DNA from: Rathayibacter sp. VKM Ac-2857
Lineage (GTDB): Bacteria; Actinomycetota; Actinomycetes; Actinomycetales; Microbacteriaceae
Assembly: GCF_013205025.1 (NCBI RefSeq)
Contig: NZ_JABMLE010000001.1
Span: forward strand, 868,001-932,000
Direction of reading: 5' to 3'
Length of the DNA: 64,000 nt
The notes under the pieces are model-generated. The model did no database searches, had not been told where the DNA came from, and was given only the letters and a program-made list of their open reading frames with translations. Every line of letters starts with the position of its first letter. Position 1 is the stretch's first letter. This document shows positions 42,744-51,834 of the stretch, piece by piece. The position numbers and the translations under genes are program-made.

Positions 42744-43034
42744 GTGACCCACTTCCAGACCGACATCGACGCGATCAGCACCGCGAGCGGATCGATGCAC
42801 GGCTACGCGGACCGCATCCGCGCCGAGGTCGCCGGCCTCCTCGGCCTGCTGACCAGCCTCGAGGGCTCGTGGACGGGACAGGCGTCGACCGCCTTCCAGG
42901 GGGTGGTCGGCCTCTGGCGGACCACCCAGGGACAGGTCGACGAGGGCCTGGAGTCGATCGCGCTCGCGCTCGGCACCGCGGGCCAGCAGTACGCCGAGAC
43001 CGAGGAGGCCAACGCGCGGCTGTTCGCCTTCTGA
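42744..43034 (+). CDS. WXG100 family (ESAT-6-like) protein
   Basis: A 96-residue all-helical protein with W43-T-G45 in the middle turn (LEGSWTGQASTAFQ), and a C-terminal Y-x-x-x-E-like TAGQQYAETEEANA, the secretion-signal pattern of type VII substrates. GTG 42744 follows GAGAGG. WXG100 proteins are normally exported as dimers by an EccC ATPase. No EccC, second WXG100 or LXG toxin gene is next to it; here it stands alone between a kinase and groEL. Confidence 0.88.
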   Translation: MTHFQTDIDAISTASGSMHGYADRIRAEVAGLLGLLTSLEGSWTGQASTAFQGVVGLWRTTQGQVDEGLESIALALGTAGQQYAETEEANARLFAF

Positions 43035-43044
43035 CCCGGCCGGC

Positions 43045-43084
43045 GACGATCCCGGCCCGCCGGCGGGCCACGGCCGGGATCGTC
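43045..43084 (+). terminator. Terminator of the WXG100 gene
   Basis: A perfect 13-bp stem (43045-43057 with 43072-43084) begins 10 bp past the stop codon, with a 14-nt GC-rich loop that can fold further. Confidence 0.8.
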
Positions 43085-43156
43085 CTCAGGTCGCCTGCGA
43101 GAGGCTCGCCGATGCCACCGGTGCCACGTCGTCGCCGGCATCGCCCCGGAAACGCC

Positions 43157-43188
43157 GAAGGCGGCTCCCCCGGAGGGGAACCGCCTTC
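43157..43188 (-). terminator. Terminator of groEL
   Basis: A 14-bp stem with one mismatch (43157-43170 with 43175-43188) and a 4-nt loop, 18 bp beyond the groEL stop on the minus strand. Confidence 0.8.
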
Positions 43189-43206
43189 TGCGTCGTGCGG
43201 GTCGGA

Positions 43207-44933
<1,727 letters not shown>

Positions 44934-44959
44934 TGACGCCGGCGCCTGGCGCAACGCGA

Positions 44960-44994
44960 GGAGCCGCCGCCCGCACGAGGCGGACGACGGCTCC
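44960..44994 (-). terminator. Terminator of cspA
   Basis: A 15-bp stem (44960-44974 with 44980-44994) with two G-U-type positions and loop ACGAG, 17 bp past the cspA stop. Confidence 0.7.
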
Positions 44995-45010
44995 AGGCAG
45001 GGCGGGGGCC

Positions 45011-45214
45011 TCAGACCACGCGCACCGATTCGGCCTGCGGGCCCTTGGACCCGGTGCCGACCTCGAACGCGACGTGCTGGCCCTCTTCGAGGACCTTGTA
45101 TCCCGACATGTCGATGGCGGAGTAGTGGACGAACACGTCCTGTCCGCCGCCGTCGACCGTGATGAAGCCGTAGCCCTTCTCAGAGTTGAACCACTTGACG
45201 GTTCCGTTCGCCAT
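45011..45214 (-). CDS. cspA: Cold-shock protein CspA
   Basis: A 67-residue single-domain RNA chaperone. N-terminal [16 protein letters not shown] carries RNP1 (KGYGFI) and [10 protein letters not shown] carries RNP2. It matches the standard length for bacterial Csp proteins. It melts secondary structure in single-stranded RNA, particularly in the cold. It is monocistronic, with a 5' region of over 100 bp that is AT-richer than the average here and could form the long untranslated leader typical of csp mRNAs. Confidence 0.97.
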   Translation of the reverse strand: MANGTVKWFNSEKGYGFITVDGGGQDVFVHYSAIDMSGYKVLEEGQHVAFEVGTGSKGPQAESVRVV

Positions 45215-45370
45215 CTCTCACTCCCAAAGTGCTGTGCTGCCTGCGACACGAGCGATGCGCAGGTGCCTGATTCGGAAGCATAAGCCAGCGTTTCGGCCCG
45301 GAATGGGGCGGAAAGCGCCCGTGGGAAAGAGTTGTCCGGGATTCAACATGAATTAAACGTGCCGGAAACA

Positions 45371-45416
45371 GAACACCCCCGGCGGGCGGCTCGGCGGCCG
45401 CGTTCCGGGGGTGCTC
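45371..45416 (-). terminator. Terminator of the LytR_C gene
   Basis: GAACACCCCCGG (45371-45382) pairs with CCGGGGGTGCTC (45405-45416) with one G-U pair, 13 bp past the stop of the LytR_C gene. Confidence 0.7.
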
Positions 45417-45428
45417 GCGAGGCTGCGG

Positions 45429-45971
45429 CTACGGCGCCGGGTAGTCCGAGCCGAGCACGACGACGACCGCGCCCGTCTCGACGAAGTCGGCGGTCAGGAC
45501 GGTCGTCCCGACCCCGAGCGACTGGACGACGCCGAGCGCCGCACCCTCGAGAGCCGCGTCGGTGTAGTAGACGGTGGTGGCCGTCTCGTCCTCGGTGTTC
45601 GCGTTCGCGACCGTGGGCACGCTCCAGCCCGCTGCGGCCAGCGCGTCCCCGGCGTTCGCGGCGAGACCCTCCGTCGCCGTCCCGTTCAGGACCGCGAGCG
45701 CGAGGCTCGGGTCGACCGTCGGCGTCACCGCCGGAGTCGCCTCCGTCTCGGCGATCCCGGTGGGAGCGGTGAAGACGTCGTTGAACTGCACCCGGTTGTC
45801 GATCACGAGCAGTCCGATGAAGCCGAGCAGCACGATCACTCCGGTGGCGAGCGCCGCCCAGGCCAGGGAGACGGCCCGGGCGTGCGGAGCGGGCGGCCGA
45901 CGGTGGGCGCCGACGCGTCCCTCGGTGGCCGGGATCTCGTCGAAGCGGTCCTTCGGAGCGGTGGTGGTCAT
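45429..45971 (-). CDS. LytR C-terminal domain membrane protein
   Basis: A 180-residue protein with one transmembrane helix (about 34-56, LAWAALATGVIVLLGFIGLLVI). The extracellular C-terminal domain (about 90-180) carries LAVLNGTATEGLAANAGDAL and VYYTDAALEGAA, the LytR_C (PF13399) pattern. This domain is often joined to LCP ligases that attach polymers to peptidoglycan; here it is alone with a membrane anchor. ATG 45971 is the first Met before the conserved part. It is 44 bp after a DUF3263 gene on the same strand. Confidence 0.85.
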   Translation of the reverse strand: MTTTAPKDRFDEIPATEGRVGAHRRPPAPHARAVSLAWAALATGVIVLLGFIGLLVIDNRVQFNDVFTAPTGIAETEATPAVTPTVDPSLALAVLNGTATEGLAANAGDALAAAGWSVPTVANANTEDETATTVYYTDAALEGAALGVVQSLGVGTTVLTADFVETGAVVVVLGSDYPAP

Positions 45972-46015
45972 CGTCGGTACGGCCGGCCTTCCGTTCGTGG
46001 GCCCGAGCAGCTCGT

Positions 46016-46303
46016 CTACTCGGGGCGCCCGAGGCGGCGCGCGGCGCGAGCGCCGGCGCGCCCGTCGCGGATGCGCTGCAGCCGCTTGACGAGCATCGGG
46101 TCGTGCGCGAGGGCGGCCGGTGAGGCCAGCACCGCGCTGAGCACCTGATAGTAGCGGGCGACCGAGAGGCCGAACCGCTCGCGGATCGCGTCGTCCTTGT
46201 CCCCGGAGCGGGCCGTCCACTCGCCCTCGAACTCGAGGACGCGGCGGTCCCGCTCGGACAGGCCGGCGCCCGTCGTGCGCTCGAAGTCCGTGGTGCCGCT
46301 CAT
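46016..46303 (-). CDS. DUF3263 small protein
   Basis: A 95-residue, basic protein. The DUF3263 pattern is LSERDRRVLEFEGEWTARSG, then RERFGLSVARYYQVLSAVLA, resembling a helix-turn-helix. It ends in basic RLQRIRDGRAGARAARRL. Its ATG overlaps the stop of the acetyltransferase (ATGA), and LytR_C follows after 44 bp. In many Actinobacteria DUF3263 lies next to a LytR_C gene. DNA binding is plausible but unproven. Confidence 0.85.
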   Translation of the reverse strand: MSGTTDFERTTGAGLSERDRRVLEFEGEWTARSGDKDDAIRERFGLSVARYYQVLSAVLASPAALAHDPMLVKRLQRIRDGRAGARAARRLGRPE

Positions 46304-46794
46304 CCCTCCACAGTAGGCAGGGCCGCGCCCGGGGCCCGTGAGGCGCTCCGGTGCATGCCGATGTGGGCGATGCCCGCCTCGTCGAACTCGTCGCCGAACG
46401 CCTCGAAGCCCGACCGCGCGTACAGACCGGCGACGTACGTCTGCGCGTGGAGGAGGAGCGGCTCGTCCCCGTGCCGGTCGACCACGGCGCGGACGAGGCG
46501 ATGGGCGAGCCCCTCGCCCCGGCGGTCGGCGCGGGTCACCACCCGCCCGACGACCCGATGGGCGTCGCGGTGCTCGGGCTGCTGGTCCCAGAGCGTGCGG
46601 AGATAGGCGGCGACGCCGCGCTCGTCCGCGATCCACCAGTGCCGCGTCGTCGGCTCCAGGTCGCGGCCGTCGAGCTCCTCGTCGTCGACCCGCTGCTCGC
46701 GGAGGAAGACGTCGGTCCGCAGCCGCGCGACGCCGTAGACCTCCTCGGTCGTGAGTTCGCTCCACGCCTTCGAGATCACGGAATTCAGCTGCAC
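46300..46794 (-). CDS. GNAT family N-acetyltransferase (ElaA-like)
   Basis: A 164-residue acetyltransferase. LTTEEVYGVARLRTDVFLRE-type start (residues about 12-30) is the ElaA-family signature, VGRVVTRADRRGEGLAHRLV is the acetyl-CoA pyrophosphate loop (R/Q-x-x-G-x-G/A), and YARSGFEAFGDEFDEAGIAH with a following HIGM motif is the C-terminal family pattern. The start is GTG 46794. It overlaps DUF3263 by 4 bp. The acceptor substrate is unknown. Confidence 0.88.
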   Translation of the reverse strand: MQLNSVISKAWSELTTEEVYGVARLRTDVFLREQRVDDEELDGRDLEPTTRHWWIADERGVAAYLRTLWDQQPEHRDAHRVVGRVVTRADRRGEGLAHRLVRAVVDRHGDEPLLLHAQTYVAGLYARSGFEAFGDEFDEAGIAHIGMHRSASRAPGAALPTVEG

Positions 46795-46864
46795 GGCGGA
46801 GAGTTTACGAGAGCAGAGGGGAGGATCCTCCCCCGTACACTGACCAGGATTCCTAGGGAGACCC

Positions 46865-47272
46865 ATGTCGTCGTATTCCGTCAACAAGACCGACGCCGAG
46901 TGGCGCGAGGAGCTCGACCGCGAGCAGTACTCCGTGCTGCGGCAGGCCGCCACCGAGCGCCCGTGGACCGGCGAGCTGCTCGACGAGCACCGCGAGGGGC
47001 TCTACACCTGTGCGGCGTGCCACGCCGAGCTGTTCAAGAGCGGCACCAAGTTCGACTCCGGCTGCGGCTGGCCGAGCTTCTACGAGTCCATCCGCCCCGA
47101 CGCGGTGGAGCTCATCGAGGACAGCACCCTCGGCATGGTCCGCACCGAGGTCCGCTGCGCCAACTGCGGCTCGCACCTGGGCCACGTCTTCCCCGACGGC
47201 TTCGGCACGCCGACCGGAGACCGGTACTGCATGAACTCGATCGCGATGAACTTCACGACCGAGGGCGAGTGA
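46865..47272 (+). CDS. msrB: Peptide methionine-(R)-S-oxide reductase MsrB
   Basis: A 135-residue enzyme. Zinc ligands are C49, C52, C98 and C101 (CAAC and CANC). The nucleophile is C122 in RYCMNS, and C67 in SGCGWPSF is the likely resolving residue. The His pair in GSHLGHVFPDG and the late N-F are also present. It reduces R-methionine sulfoxide in proteins with thioredoxin. GGGAGA precedes the ATG. The next gene overlaps by 4 bp (GTGA). Confidence 0.97.
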   Translation: MSSYSVNKTDAEWREELDREQYSVLRQAATERPWTGELLDEHREGLYTCAACHAELFKSGTKFDSGCGWPSFYESIRPDAVELIEDSTLGMVRTEVRCANCGSHLGHVFPDGFGTPTGDRYCMNSIAMNFTTEGE

Positions 47273-47826
47273 CCGTGTCCGCGACTCCCGTGCTCGAGGC
47301 CGTCCTGGCCCGACGCTCCCGCTCGAAGGTGACCGCGGAGGCGCCGGGGCACGAGGAGATCGCGGCGTACGTCTCGGCCGCCTCGCGGCTCGCGGACCAC
47401 AGCTCGCTCCGGCCCTGGCGGGTCATCGAGATCCGCGGGGCGGCGCGCGACCGCGTCGGGCGCAGCTTCGCGGCCGCGTCCGGAGAGAAGAAGGACGCGC
47501 GCAAGCACGTCGAGAAGACGCACCGCGCCTCCCTCCTCCTCGCGGTCGTCGTCAGCGTGAAGAAGTCCAAGGTGCCGGCCTGGGAGCAGGAGGCCGTCGC
47601 CTCGGGCGTCGCGCACCTGCTCAGCCTGCTGCTCGACGAGGCGGGCTGGGGCGTCTTCTGGCGCACCGGCTCGTACACGCGGGCGAAGGCGGTGCGGAAG
47701 GCGCACCGCCTCGAGAAGGGCGAGGAGCTCCTCGGCTGGCTCTACGTCGGCCGGCCCGACGGCAAGATCGGCGGGCCGAAGCGGCCGACGCCGGCCGAGC
47801 GGCATCTGAGCATCCTCGAGCCGTGA
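47269..47826 (+). CDS. Nitroreductase family protein
   Basis: A 185-residue flavoprotein-like protein. N-terminal VLEAVLARRSRSKVTAEAP is the nitroreductase start, ADHSSLRPWRVIEIRG is the P-loop-like FMN site, and LLDEAGWGVFWRTGSYT lies where the flavin ring binds. It ends LLGWLYVGRPDGKIGGPKRP, a family-typical close. It is translationally coupled to msrB (GTGA), suggesting a shared redox role. An alternative start is GTG 47275. Confidence 0.82.
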   Translation: MTVSATPVLEAVLARRSRSKVTAEAPGHEEIAAYVSAASRLADHSSLRPWRVIEIRGAARDRVGRSFAAASGEKKDARKHVEKTHRASLLLAVVVSVKKSKVPAWEQEAVASGVAHLLSLLLDEAGWGVFWRTGSYTRAKAVRKAHRLEKGEELLGWLYVGRPDGKIGGPKRPTPAERHLSILEP

Positions 47827-47833
47827 TCCCCCT

Positions 47834-47869
47834 GCGCGGGCCGGAGCCGGAGCGGCTCCCGGCCCCGCG
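47834..47869 (+). terminator. Terminator after msrB / nitroreductase
   Basis: A GC-rich stem around GGGCCGGAGCC and GGCTCCCGGCCC with small bulges, 8 bp past the stop and 29 bp before tRNA-Thr. Confidence 0.6.
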
Positions 47870-47898
47870 ATAGGGTGGCCCGGTGCGGCGACGCACCT

Positions 47899-47971
47899 GC
47901 CGACGTGGCGCAATTGGTAGCGCACCCGACTTGTAATCGGGCGGTTACGGGTTCAAGTCCCGTCGTCGGCT
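47899..47971 (+). tRNA. tRNA-Thr (anticodon UGU), island integration site
   Basis: A complete cloverleaf: acceptor GCCGACG with CGTCGGC, D arm GCGC/GCGC, anticodon loop CTTGTAA giving TGT, T arm with TTCAAGT. CCA is not encoded. Its last 34 nt are part of a 35-bp direct repeat that recurs at 53851-53885, so it served as the attachment site and remains whole. Confidence 0.95.
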
Positions 47972-47972
47972 C
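47938..47972 (+). repeat. attL: 3' end of tRNA-Thr
   Basis: Thirty-five bases starting CGGGCGGTTACGGG and ending GTCGGCTC are identical to 53851-53885. The repeat covers the end of the anticodon arm, the variable loop, the T arm and the acceptor strand. This is the classic core for tyrosine integrases that target tRNA genes. Confidence 0.93.
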
Positions 47973-47983
47973 AAATTGCCCGA

Positions 47984-48889
47984 TCAGACGGCCTTTTTGA
48001 GGACTGACTCTTCACTGACCGGCTCTCCAGTCACGAATAAGTCAGTTACATCCTGAGACAGTGCGTTGCTCAGTGCAGCTTCCATTGCCTTCGCGACCTC
48101 ATCGAGCCGGTCCGGGAACAGGTGGGCGTACGTACTCAGCGTCTCCTTGACGTCGGCGTGACCGAGCATCCGCGCGACCACCAGCACGTCGGCTCCTGAC
48201 TGGATCGCCAGGGACGCGCACGTGTGTCGGAGGGAGTGAGGGGTCAGCCCCTTCCCATCGAGTCCAGCGACGACGACGGCCTTGGAGAACACCCGGGGTC
48301 GCCAGTTGTGAGGGTCGAGTCGAGAGCCGCCCTTGGAGAGGAAGACGAACTCCTCCGACCCCCTCCCCTTCGTCAGTGCCTCTAGCTGACTCACCAGCGA
48401 GGAGGTGAGCGGTACCTCTCTTACGGACCCGTGCTTCGCCTCACCGATGATCCGGGTCCCGTCCCGGTCGATGGTGACCGTCGTCGCCAGCCGCGCCCTC
48501 TTCTTCGTATAGAGCAGATCACCGACCCGGAGTGCAGACGCCTCACCGATGCGGGCGCCGGTGAAAGCCAGGAAGTTGATGAGAACCCGGTCGTCAGGGT
48601 GACCGGCGACCTCCTCGGCGGCGTCGGCCAGACGCGCAACCTCCGAAAAGGTCAGCAGCTTCCCAAGGTGATCAGTCTTAGTCGCCCTCGGTAGCTCGAC
48701 GCCTTCGGTAAGGAGGACCGCAATCCACCCCGACGTCTTCGCATAGCGCATCGTCGCCCGGAAGGGGTTCCAGACGGCGGCCACGGTGGACGGTGCCAGC
48801 GGCATCGGCTTCATGTTCTCCACGACCGGCGCCGTACCCGCACGGAGTGCGCTGACCCAGCCACGAGCTGACTCGAAACCCTTTGGTGT
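47984..48889 (-). pseudogene. Tyrosine integrase, 5'-truncated
   Basis: The open frame covers 301 codons up to a TGA at 48890-48892 with no early start codon. The catalytic domain is complete: Arg in FTGARIGEASAL, H-x-x-R in PHSLRHTCASLAIQSG, His in RMLGHADVKETL and the Tyr in STYAHLF. The N-terminal remnant reads PKGFESARGWVSALRAGTAP, which belongs in the middle of a core-binding domain; roughly 80-90 residues that bind arm sites are missing. Translation could begin only at GTG or ATG near 48823-48835, giving a truncated protein. It ends 12 bp inside attL, the usual integrase position. Confidence 0.8.
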
Positions 48890-48905
48890 TCACGTACACA
48901 CCCGC

Positions 48906-48995
48906 ATGGCGTCCACGGTGGGTGACAGCTTCGTCCTAATGTCGCTTGCTGACTTCTCAAAGATCGCAGCGATTGTAGAAGGTGTTGGAAAGTGA
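48906..48995 (+). CDS. Short ORF, possible truncated gene 3' end
   Basis: Twenty-nine codons from ATG 48906 (M-A-S-T-V-G-D-S-F-V-L-M) to a TGA that overlaps the GTG of the next gene. The overlap suggests translational coupling. It has no ribosome-binding site and lies back to back with the truncated integrase, so it may be what is left of a gene whose start was deleted in the same event. Confidence 0.3.
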   Translation: MASTVGDSFVLMSLADFSKIAAIVEGVGK

Positions 48996-49486
48996 TAGCG
49001 CGTCTGCCCGGTGGAGCCCGCTCCTGGACCGTGCCTGAGGGCTCACAGGAGTACTACGACGAGGAGCGGGCCCGCCTCTATGTGTTGGAGCCGGATCAGA
49101 CGGTGAGAAGTTTCTCTTCTAGGGTCGAGTTCGCCGTACCGGCTGAGGTAGCTGATGATATTCGACAACAGCACTTTGGTTTCGTGGCACTTGCCGCGGA
49201 GACGGTACAGCCGGTGACACCCGCAGCAGCGCCGTTAGCAGCGCCGTACGAAATATTGAGCAAACCCGAGTATTTTAGGAAGCATCATCTAAGAGTATTG
49301 TTCTTCGGCAGCTACGAAAGAGCGATCCCATCCGGGAGCCGGTTTAAGATCACCCCTCGGGGCGTGGCCGTCGTGACGCCTCTCAACAGGGTTGGTCTGT
49401 ACGGTCCTCAGGGCAGGGTGCCGCTCACTGTGGGAGAGGAAGCTCTCCTGAAAGCTTCGGTGCCGCAGAGGATCAGGAGCCTATAG
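48992..49486 (+). CDS. Island hypothetical protein, 164 residues
   Basis: A 164-residue soluble protein from GTG 48992. The N-terminal part reads GSQEYYDEERARLYVLEPDQ, the middle is alanine/proline-rich (VQPVTPAAAPLAAPYE) and the C-terminal part is basic (KHHLRVLFFGSYERAIPSGS, FKITPRGVAVVTPLNRVGL). No cysteine, signal peptide or known domain is visible. It starts within the stop of a short ORF. A large inverted repeat (49500-49558) follows its stop and could terminate it. Lower GC than the chromosome marks it as acquired. Confidence 0.55.
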   Translation: MIARLPGGARSWTVPEGSQEYYDEERARLYVLEPDQTVRSFSSRVEFAVPAEVADDIRQQHFGFVALAAETVQPVTPAAAPLAAPYEILSKPEYFRKHHLRVLFFGSYERAIPSGSRFKITPRGVAVVTPLNRVGLYGPQGRVPLTVGEEALLKASVPQRIRSL

Positions 49487-49499
49487 CCGGTGCTGCCGT

Positions 49500-49558
49500 G
49501 TGCTCCGCCCTACCCATTTTATTGTGGGCTAATGGCCTCTAACCTCAGGGCGGAGCAC
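49500..49558. repeat. Large inverted repeat after island gene
   Basis: A perfect 12-bp pair (GTGCTCCGCCCT at 49500-49511 with 49547-49558) encloses 35 bp that can pair partly. It begins 14 bp past the stop of the gene at 48992, so it may be a terminator; it also borders the region of recombinase sites. Confidence 0.65.
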
Positions 49559-49620
49559 TCGGGGGTACCGGACCCTAGGCGGTCCAGTCCGTTTTGGCCT
49601 TCGGGCAGGACCGCCACCCC

Positions 49621-49767
49621 TGTTCTCAGAAACCATGGTTTCGTGAAAAGTTTTTGACGGAGCCGCCGACGACCTCGGACACCCCCGACAGGGTTCTCAG
49701 AACTCGATTCCGAAACCTCGCGTCGGGTGCGGGTCAAAGCTTGTTCTGAGAGACGGGTTTTGATAAT
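49621..49767. promoter_or_regulatory. Candidate res/crossover site for the serine recombinase
   Basis: Three related segments lie ahead of the recombinase. Site I (49623-49648) has TTCTCAG then the perfect 12-bp palindrome AAACCATGGTTT with a central AT, close to invertase crossover sites of the hix/cix type (TTCTC..AAACC..GGTTT). Site II (around 49693-49718) has TTCTCAGAA and GAAACC. Site III (49742-49767) ends GGGTTTTGATAA, like a hix right half. Three sites in about 146 bp upstream of the gene is the layout of Tn3-type res. Confidence 0.55.
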
Positions 49768-49775
49768 CTGAGGCC

Positions 49776-50342
49776 ATGGGATCAGTCATCGGGTACGCAA
49801 GAGTCAGCACATCGGACCAGAACGCGCAGATGCAGGTTGACGCGCTCGAAGCAGCGGGAGCGACGCGCATTTATGTCGATCAGGGCGTCAGCGGCATGAA
49901 GGCCAGCCGACCTGAGCTTGACCTCGCACTGGACCGATTGAAGAAGGGTGACGTACTCCTCGTATGGCGGCTGGACCGTCTCGGGCGCGGCACTGTGAAC
50001 ACCCTGACCCTGATCGATTCACTCATCGCAAAGGGGGTGGGGTTCCGCTCGATCACTGAGGGACTCGACTCGACTACGCCGACAGGGAAGGCAATGCTCG
50101 GCATGGTCAGCATCTTCGCTGAGTTGGAGCGAGAGACGATCCGTGAGCGGACCTCGGCAGGACTGGCGGCAGCGAAGGCGCAGGGTCGCACCGGTGGCCG
50201 TCCTCGCGCACTCGATAACAAGAAGATCAAGCTTGCTCAGCACATGTACGACAGCGGCGAACACACGAAATCTGAGATTGCGTCCACTCTGGGCGTCGGC
50301 GTAGCCACCGTCTACCGCTACTTGGGAGCCGCTAAGAAGTAG
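49776..50342 (+). CDS. Serine recombinase (resolvase/invertase type)
   Basis: A 188-residue enzyme. The catalytic domain has YARVSTSDQNAQ with nucleophile S11, LVWRLDRLGRG with the active-site arginines, and STTPTGKAMLGMVSIFAELE. The E helix ERETIRERTSAGLAAAKAQG leads to a C-terminal helix-turn-helix (KSEIASTLGVGVATVYRYL). The length equals Hin/Tn3 resolvases. It should cut at a dinucleotide within two sites and exchange strands as a tetramer. Putative binding sites lie directly upstream, so it probably controls its own transcription. It may resolve island multimers or rearrange cargo. Confidence 0.93.
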   Translation: MGSVIGYARVSTSDQNAQMQVDALEAAGATRIYVDQGVSGMKASRPELDLALDRLKKGDVLLVWRLDRLGRGTVNTLTLIDSLIAKGVGFRSITEGLDSTTPTGKAMLGMVSIFAELERETIRERTSAGLAAAKAQGRTGGRPRALDNKKIKLAQHMYDSGEHTKSEIASTLGVGVATVYRYLGAAKK

Positions 50343-50411
50343 CTGCATCCCGGGGTGTCGCACCAGTGGTCCGACTAAAAGCCCCGGTCAGAGCCCATTT
50401 ACACCTCCGTC

Positions 50412-51017
50412 TCAGTTCCAGCCCAATAAATAGGTGACATAGGCGACGAACAAGGCACCGACGATGCCCGCGGCCCATCCAAGTGAACCCTTCCACCAGA
50501 CCTTTTTCTCCGTAACTAGGGTTTGAGGAGTACTAGGAGCGGTTTCAGGTGCGGCTTGTATCGGACCGATAACCGCTGGCGTTGCCAGTCCGGTATCTAG
50601 ATTAGCTCGACCGGTTTTAATTTTCTCCACTAGTGAGCGAACTATCTCAGCAGCGCCTTGTACCTGAATCCTATTAGTGCCAGAAATATTTACGTCGAAG
50701 TTTGATACTGTTTTCACCGTTGGCCAATAGTTTATCGAGGCGTAAAGGTCGAACTTGTCTTTCGGTGCAAAGACACTTACGGAATAGTTGGAGGGTTCAA
50801 GATCGTGCTCGTGAACGGCGTCTCTAATCTCGGAAAGTGTCTTCCTTGTTAGATTGGCAGAGTCTCCGGAAAGCTTAATTCCATTATCTTTACTTGATCC
50901 GACAAGGCTCTCGAATTCCTTGGTTAATCTGTTTCTCAGATATTCGAGAGCAGCCAATCCGTCAATCTGCGGATCGAGGGACTCTTCAACTTTGGCACCG
51001 AAGCGGTCGTCACTCAC
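50412..51017 (-). CDS. Island tail-anchored hypothetical protein
   Basis: A 201-residue protein with a C-terminal transmembrane helix (about 179-197, GWAAGIVGALFVAYVTYLL). The N-terminal part is acidic with a helical stretch ALEYLRNRLTKEFESLV, then a mixed alpha/beta region (NYSVSVFAPKDKFDLYASIN, NRIQVQGAAEIVRSLVEKIK) and a Pro/Thr-rich linker before the helix. Clearly low GC, with AAA, ATT and GAT codons unlike the host. I recognise no family. A cytoplasmic sensor on a membrane anchor is a common design in phage-defence effectors, but nothing here proves it. Confidence 0.6.
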   Translation of the reverse strand: MSDDRFGAKVEESLDPQIDGLAALEYLRNRLTKEFESLVGSSKDNGIKLSGDSANLTRKTLSEIRDAVHEHDLEPSNYSVSVFAPKDKFDLYASINYWPTVKTVSNFDVNISGTNRIQVQGAAEIVRSLVEKIKTGRANLDTGLATPAVIGPIQAAPETAPSTPQTLVTEKKVWWKGSLGWAAGIVGALFVAYVTYLLGWN

Positions 51018-51123
51018 GGGTTGGGCTCCACTCTCGATCCGGGCTCACCTTTGAAAGTTACAGCACCACGGTCCCGCCTCCAACTTGGGGAACGTCCCCG
51101 CCGCTCGTCATCCCCGCCCGATG

Positions 51124-51471
51124 CTAGTGCTGCCCTGCCGGACGGCTGCGGACGACAATGGCTACGACGACTTCGATGCGGTCGCCGGATAGGGAAACCA
51201 GCTTCGCGTCACGCTCAAAGCGTGCGATCCAGCCGCCGTCCGGCCTTCGGTTCAGGTAGCCAACTCGGTTCATGAGTGGAAAGCGGGCTCCGTCTTGCTC
51301 TGCTACGCCGTCAGTGTCAGGAGCAGTGTTGTGCATGACCCACTGGAAAGTTGAGAGCCTCTCAACGTAGACGAAGCGGTCGCCCGCAAGTTCAAGCACG
51401 AAGGCGGGCAGGGCGTGAAGGTCGTCCGGTGCATCTACGAAGCCGTCGTCGGCGTTGAGCTTGACCCTCAC
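51124..51471 (-). CDS. Island hypothetical protein, 115 residues
   Basis: A 115-residue soluble protein starting at GTG 51471, overlapping the upstream stop (GTGA). It has a beta-rich look: FVLELAGDRFVYVERLSTFQ, RFPLMNRVGYLNRRPDGGWI and RIEVVVAIVVRSR. It shares a theme of short beta strands with the 96-residue protein upstream, so the pair may form one assembly. No known domain. Confidence 0.5.
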   Translation of the reverse strand: MRVKLNADDGFVDAPDDLHALPAFVLELAGDRFVYVERLSTFQWVMHNTAPDTDGVAEQDGARFPLMNRVGYLNRRPDGGWIARFERDAKLVSLSGDRIEVVVAIVVRSRPAGQH

Positions 51472-51758
51472 GCGACACCATCTAGCACCCGGATTGCTTC
51501 ATCAAAGGTACGCACCTGGCGACCGAGCCCCCTACCCACCGTGACAGGCGAAAAGCTGTAAAAGGTGCTCGCGTCGGCCGCGTCGATGAGCCCCATTGAC
51601 CGCATCGGGCCACCCCCCTGCACTGAAACGTCGTAGTACCGGCCGCGAGCGATCCGGCGCCCCTCGTAAGTTGAGTCGGCGTAGGCGCTCACGTACACGA
51701 TGCTGCCGCCCACGTCGAGCGTAACGGTGCCCTGCCGGTCTACCTCGCGTGGAGACAT
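51468..51758 (-). CDS. Island hypothetical protein, 96 residues
   Basis: A 96-residue protein starting at ATG 51758 with a GAGGG nearby. It has a beta-rich core (GTVTLDVGGSIVYVSAYADS, RYYDVSVQGGG, FYSFSPVTVGRGLGRQVRTF) and a short C-terminal helix DEAIRVLDG. Coupled to the next gene by a 4-bp overlap. A longer in-frame start at 51854 would overlap the DUF2971 gene and is less likely. I recognise no family. Confidence 0.45.
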   Translation of the reverse strand: MSPREVDRQGTVTLDVGGSIVYVSAYADSTYEGRRIARGRYYDVSVQGGGPMRSMGLIDAADASTFYSFSPVTVGRGLGRQVRTFDEAIRVLDGVA

Positions 51759-51834
51759 ACCCTCATTCTGCCCTACACATCCGACAGCGAGAAGGCAGCT
51801 CGTCGCAGCCCTTTGCTGGAACCGTTTTGAATAA

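Noticed and set aside
49519-49737. 72-codon minus-strand frame before the serine recombinase
   Set aside because: It covers the inverted repeats and putative recombinase sites, has no ribosome-binding site and no recognisable domain.
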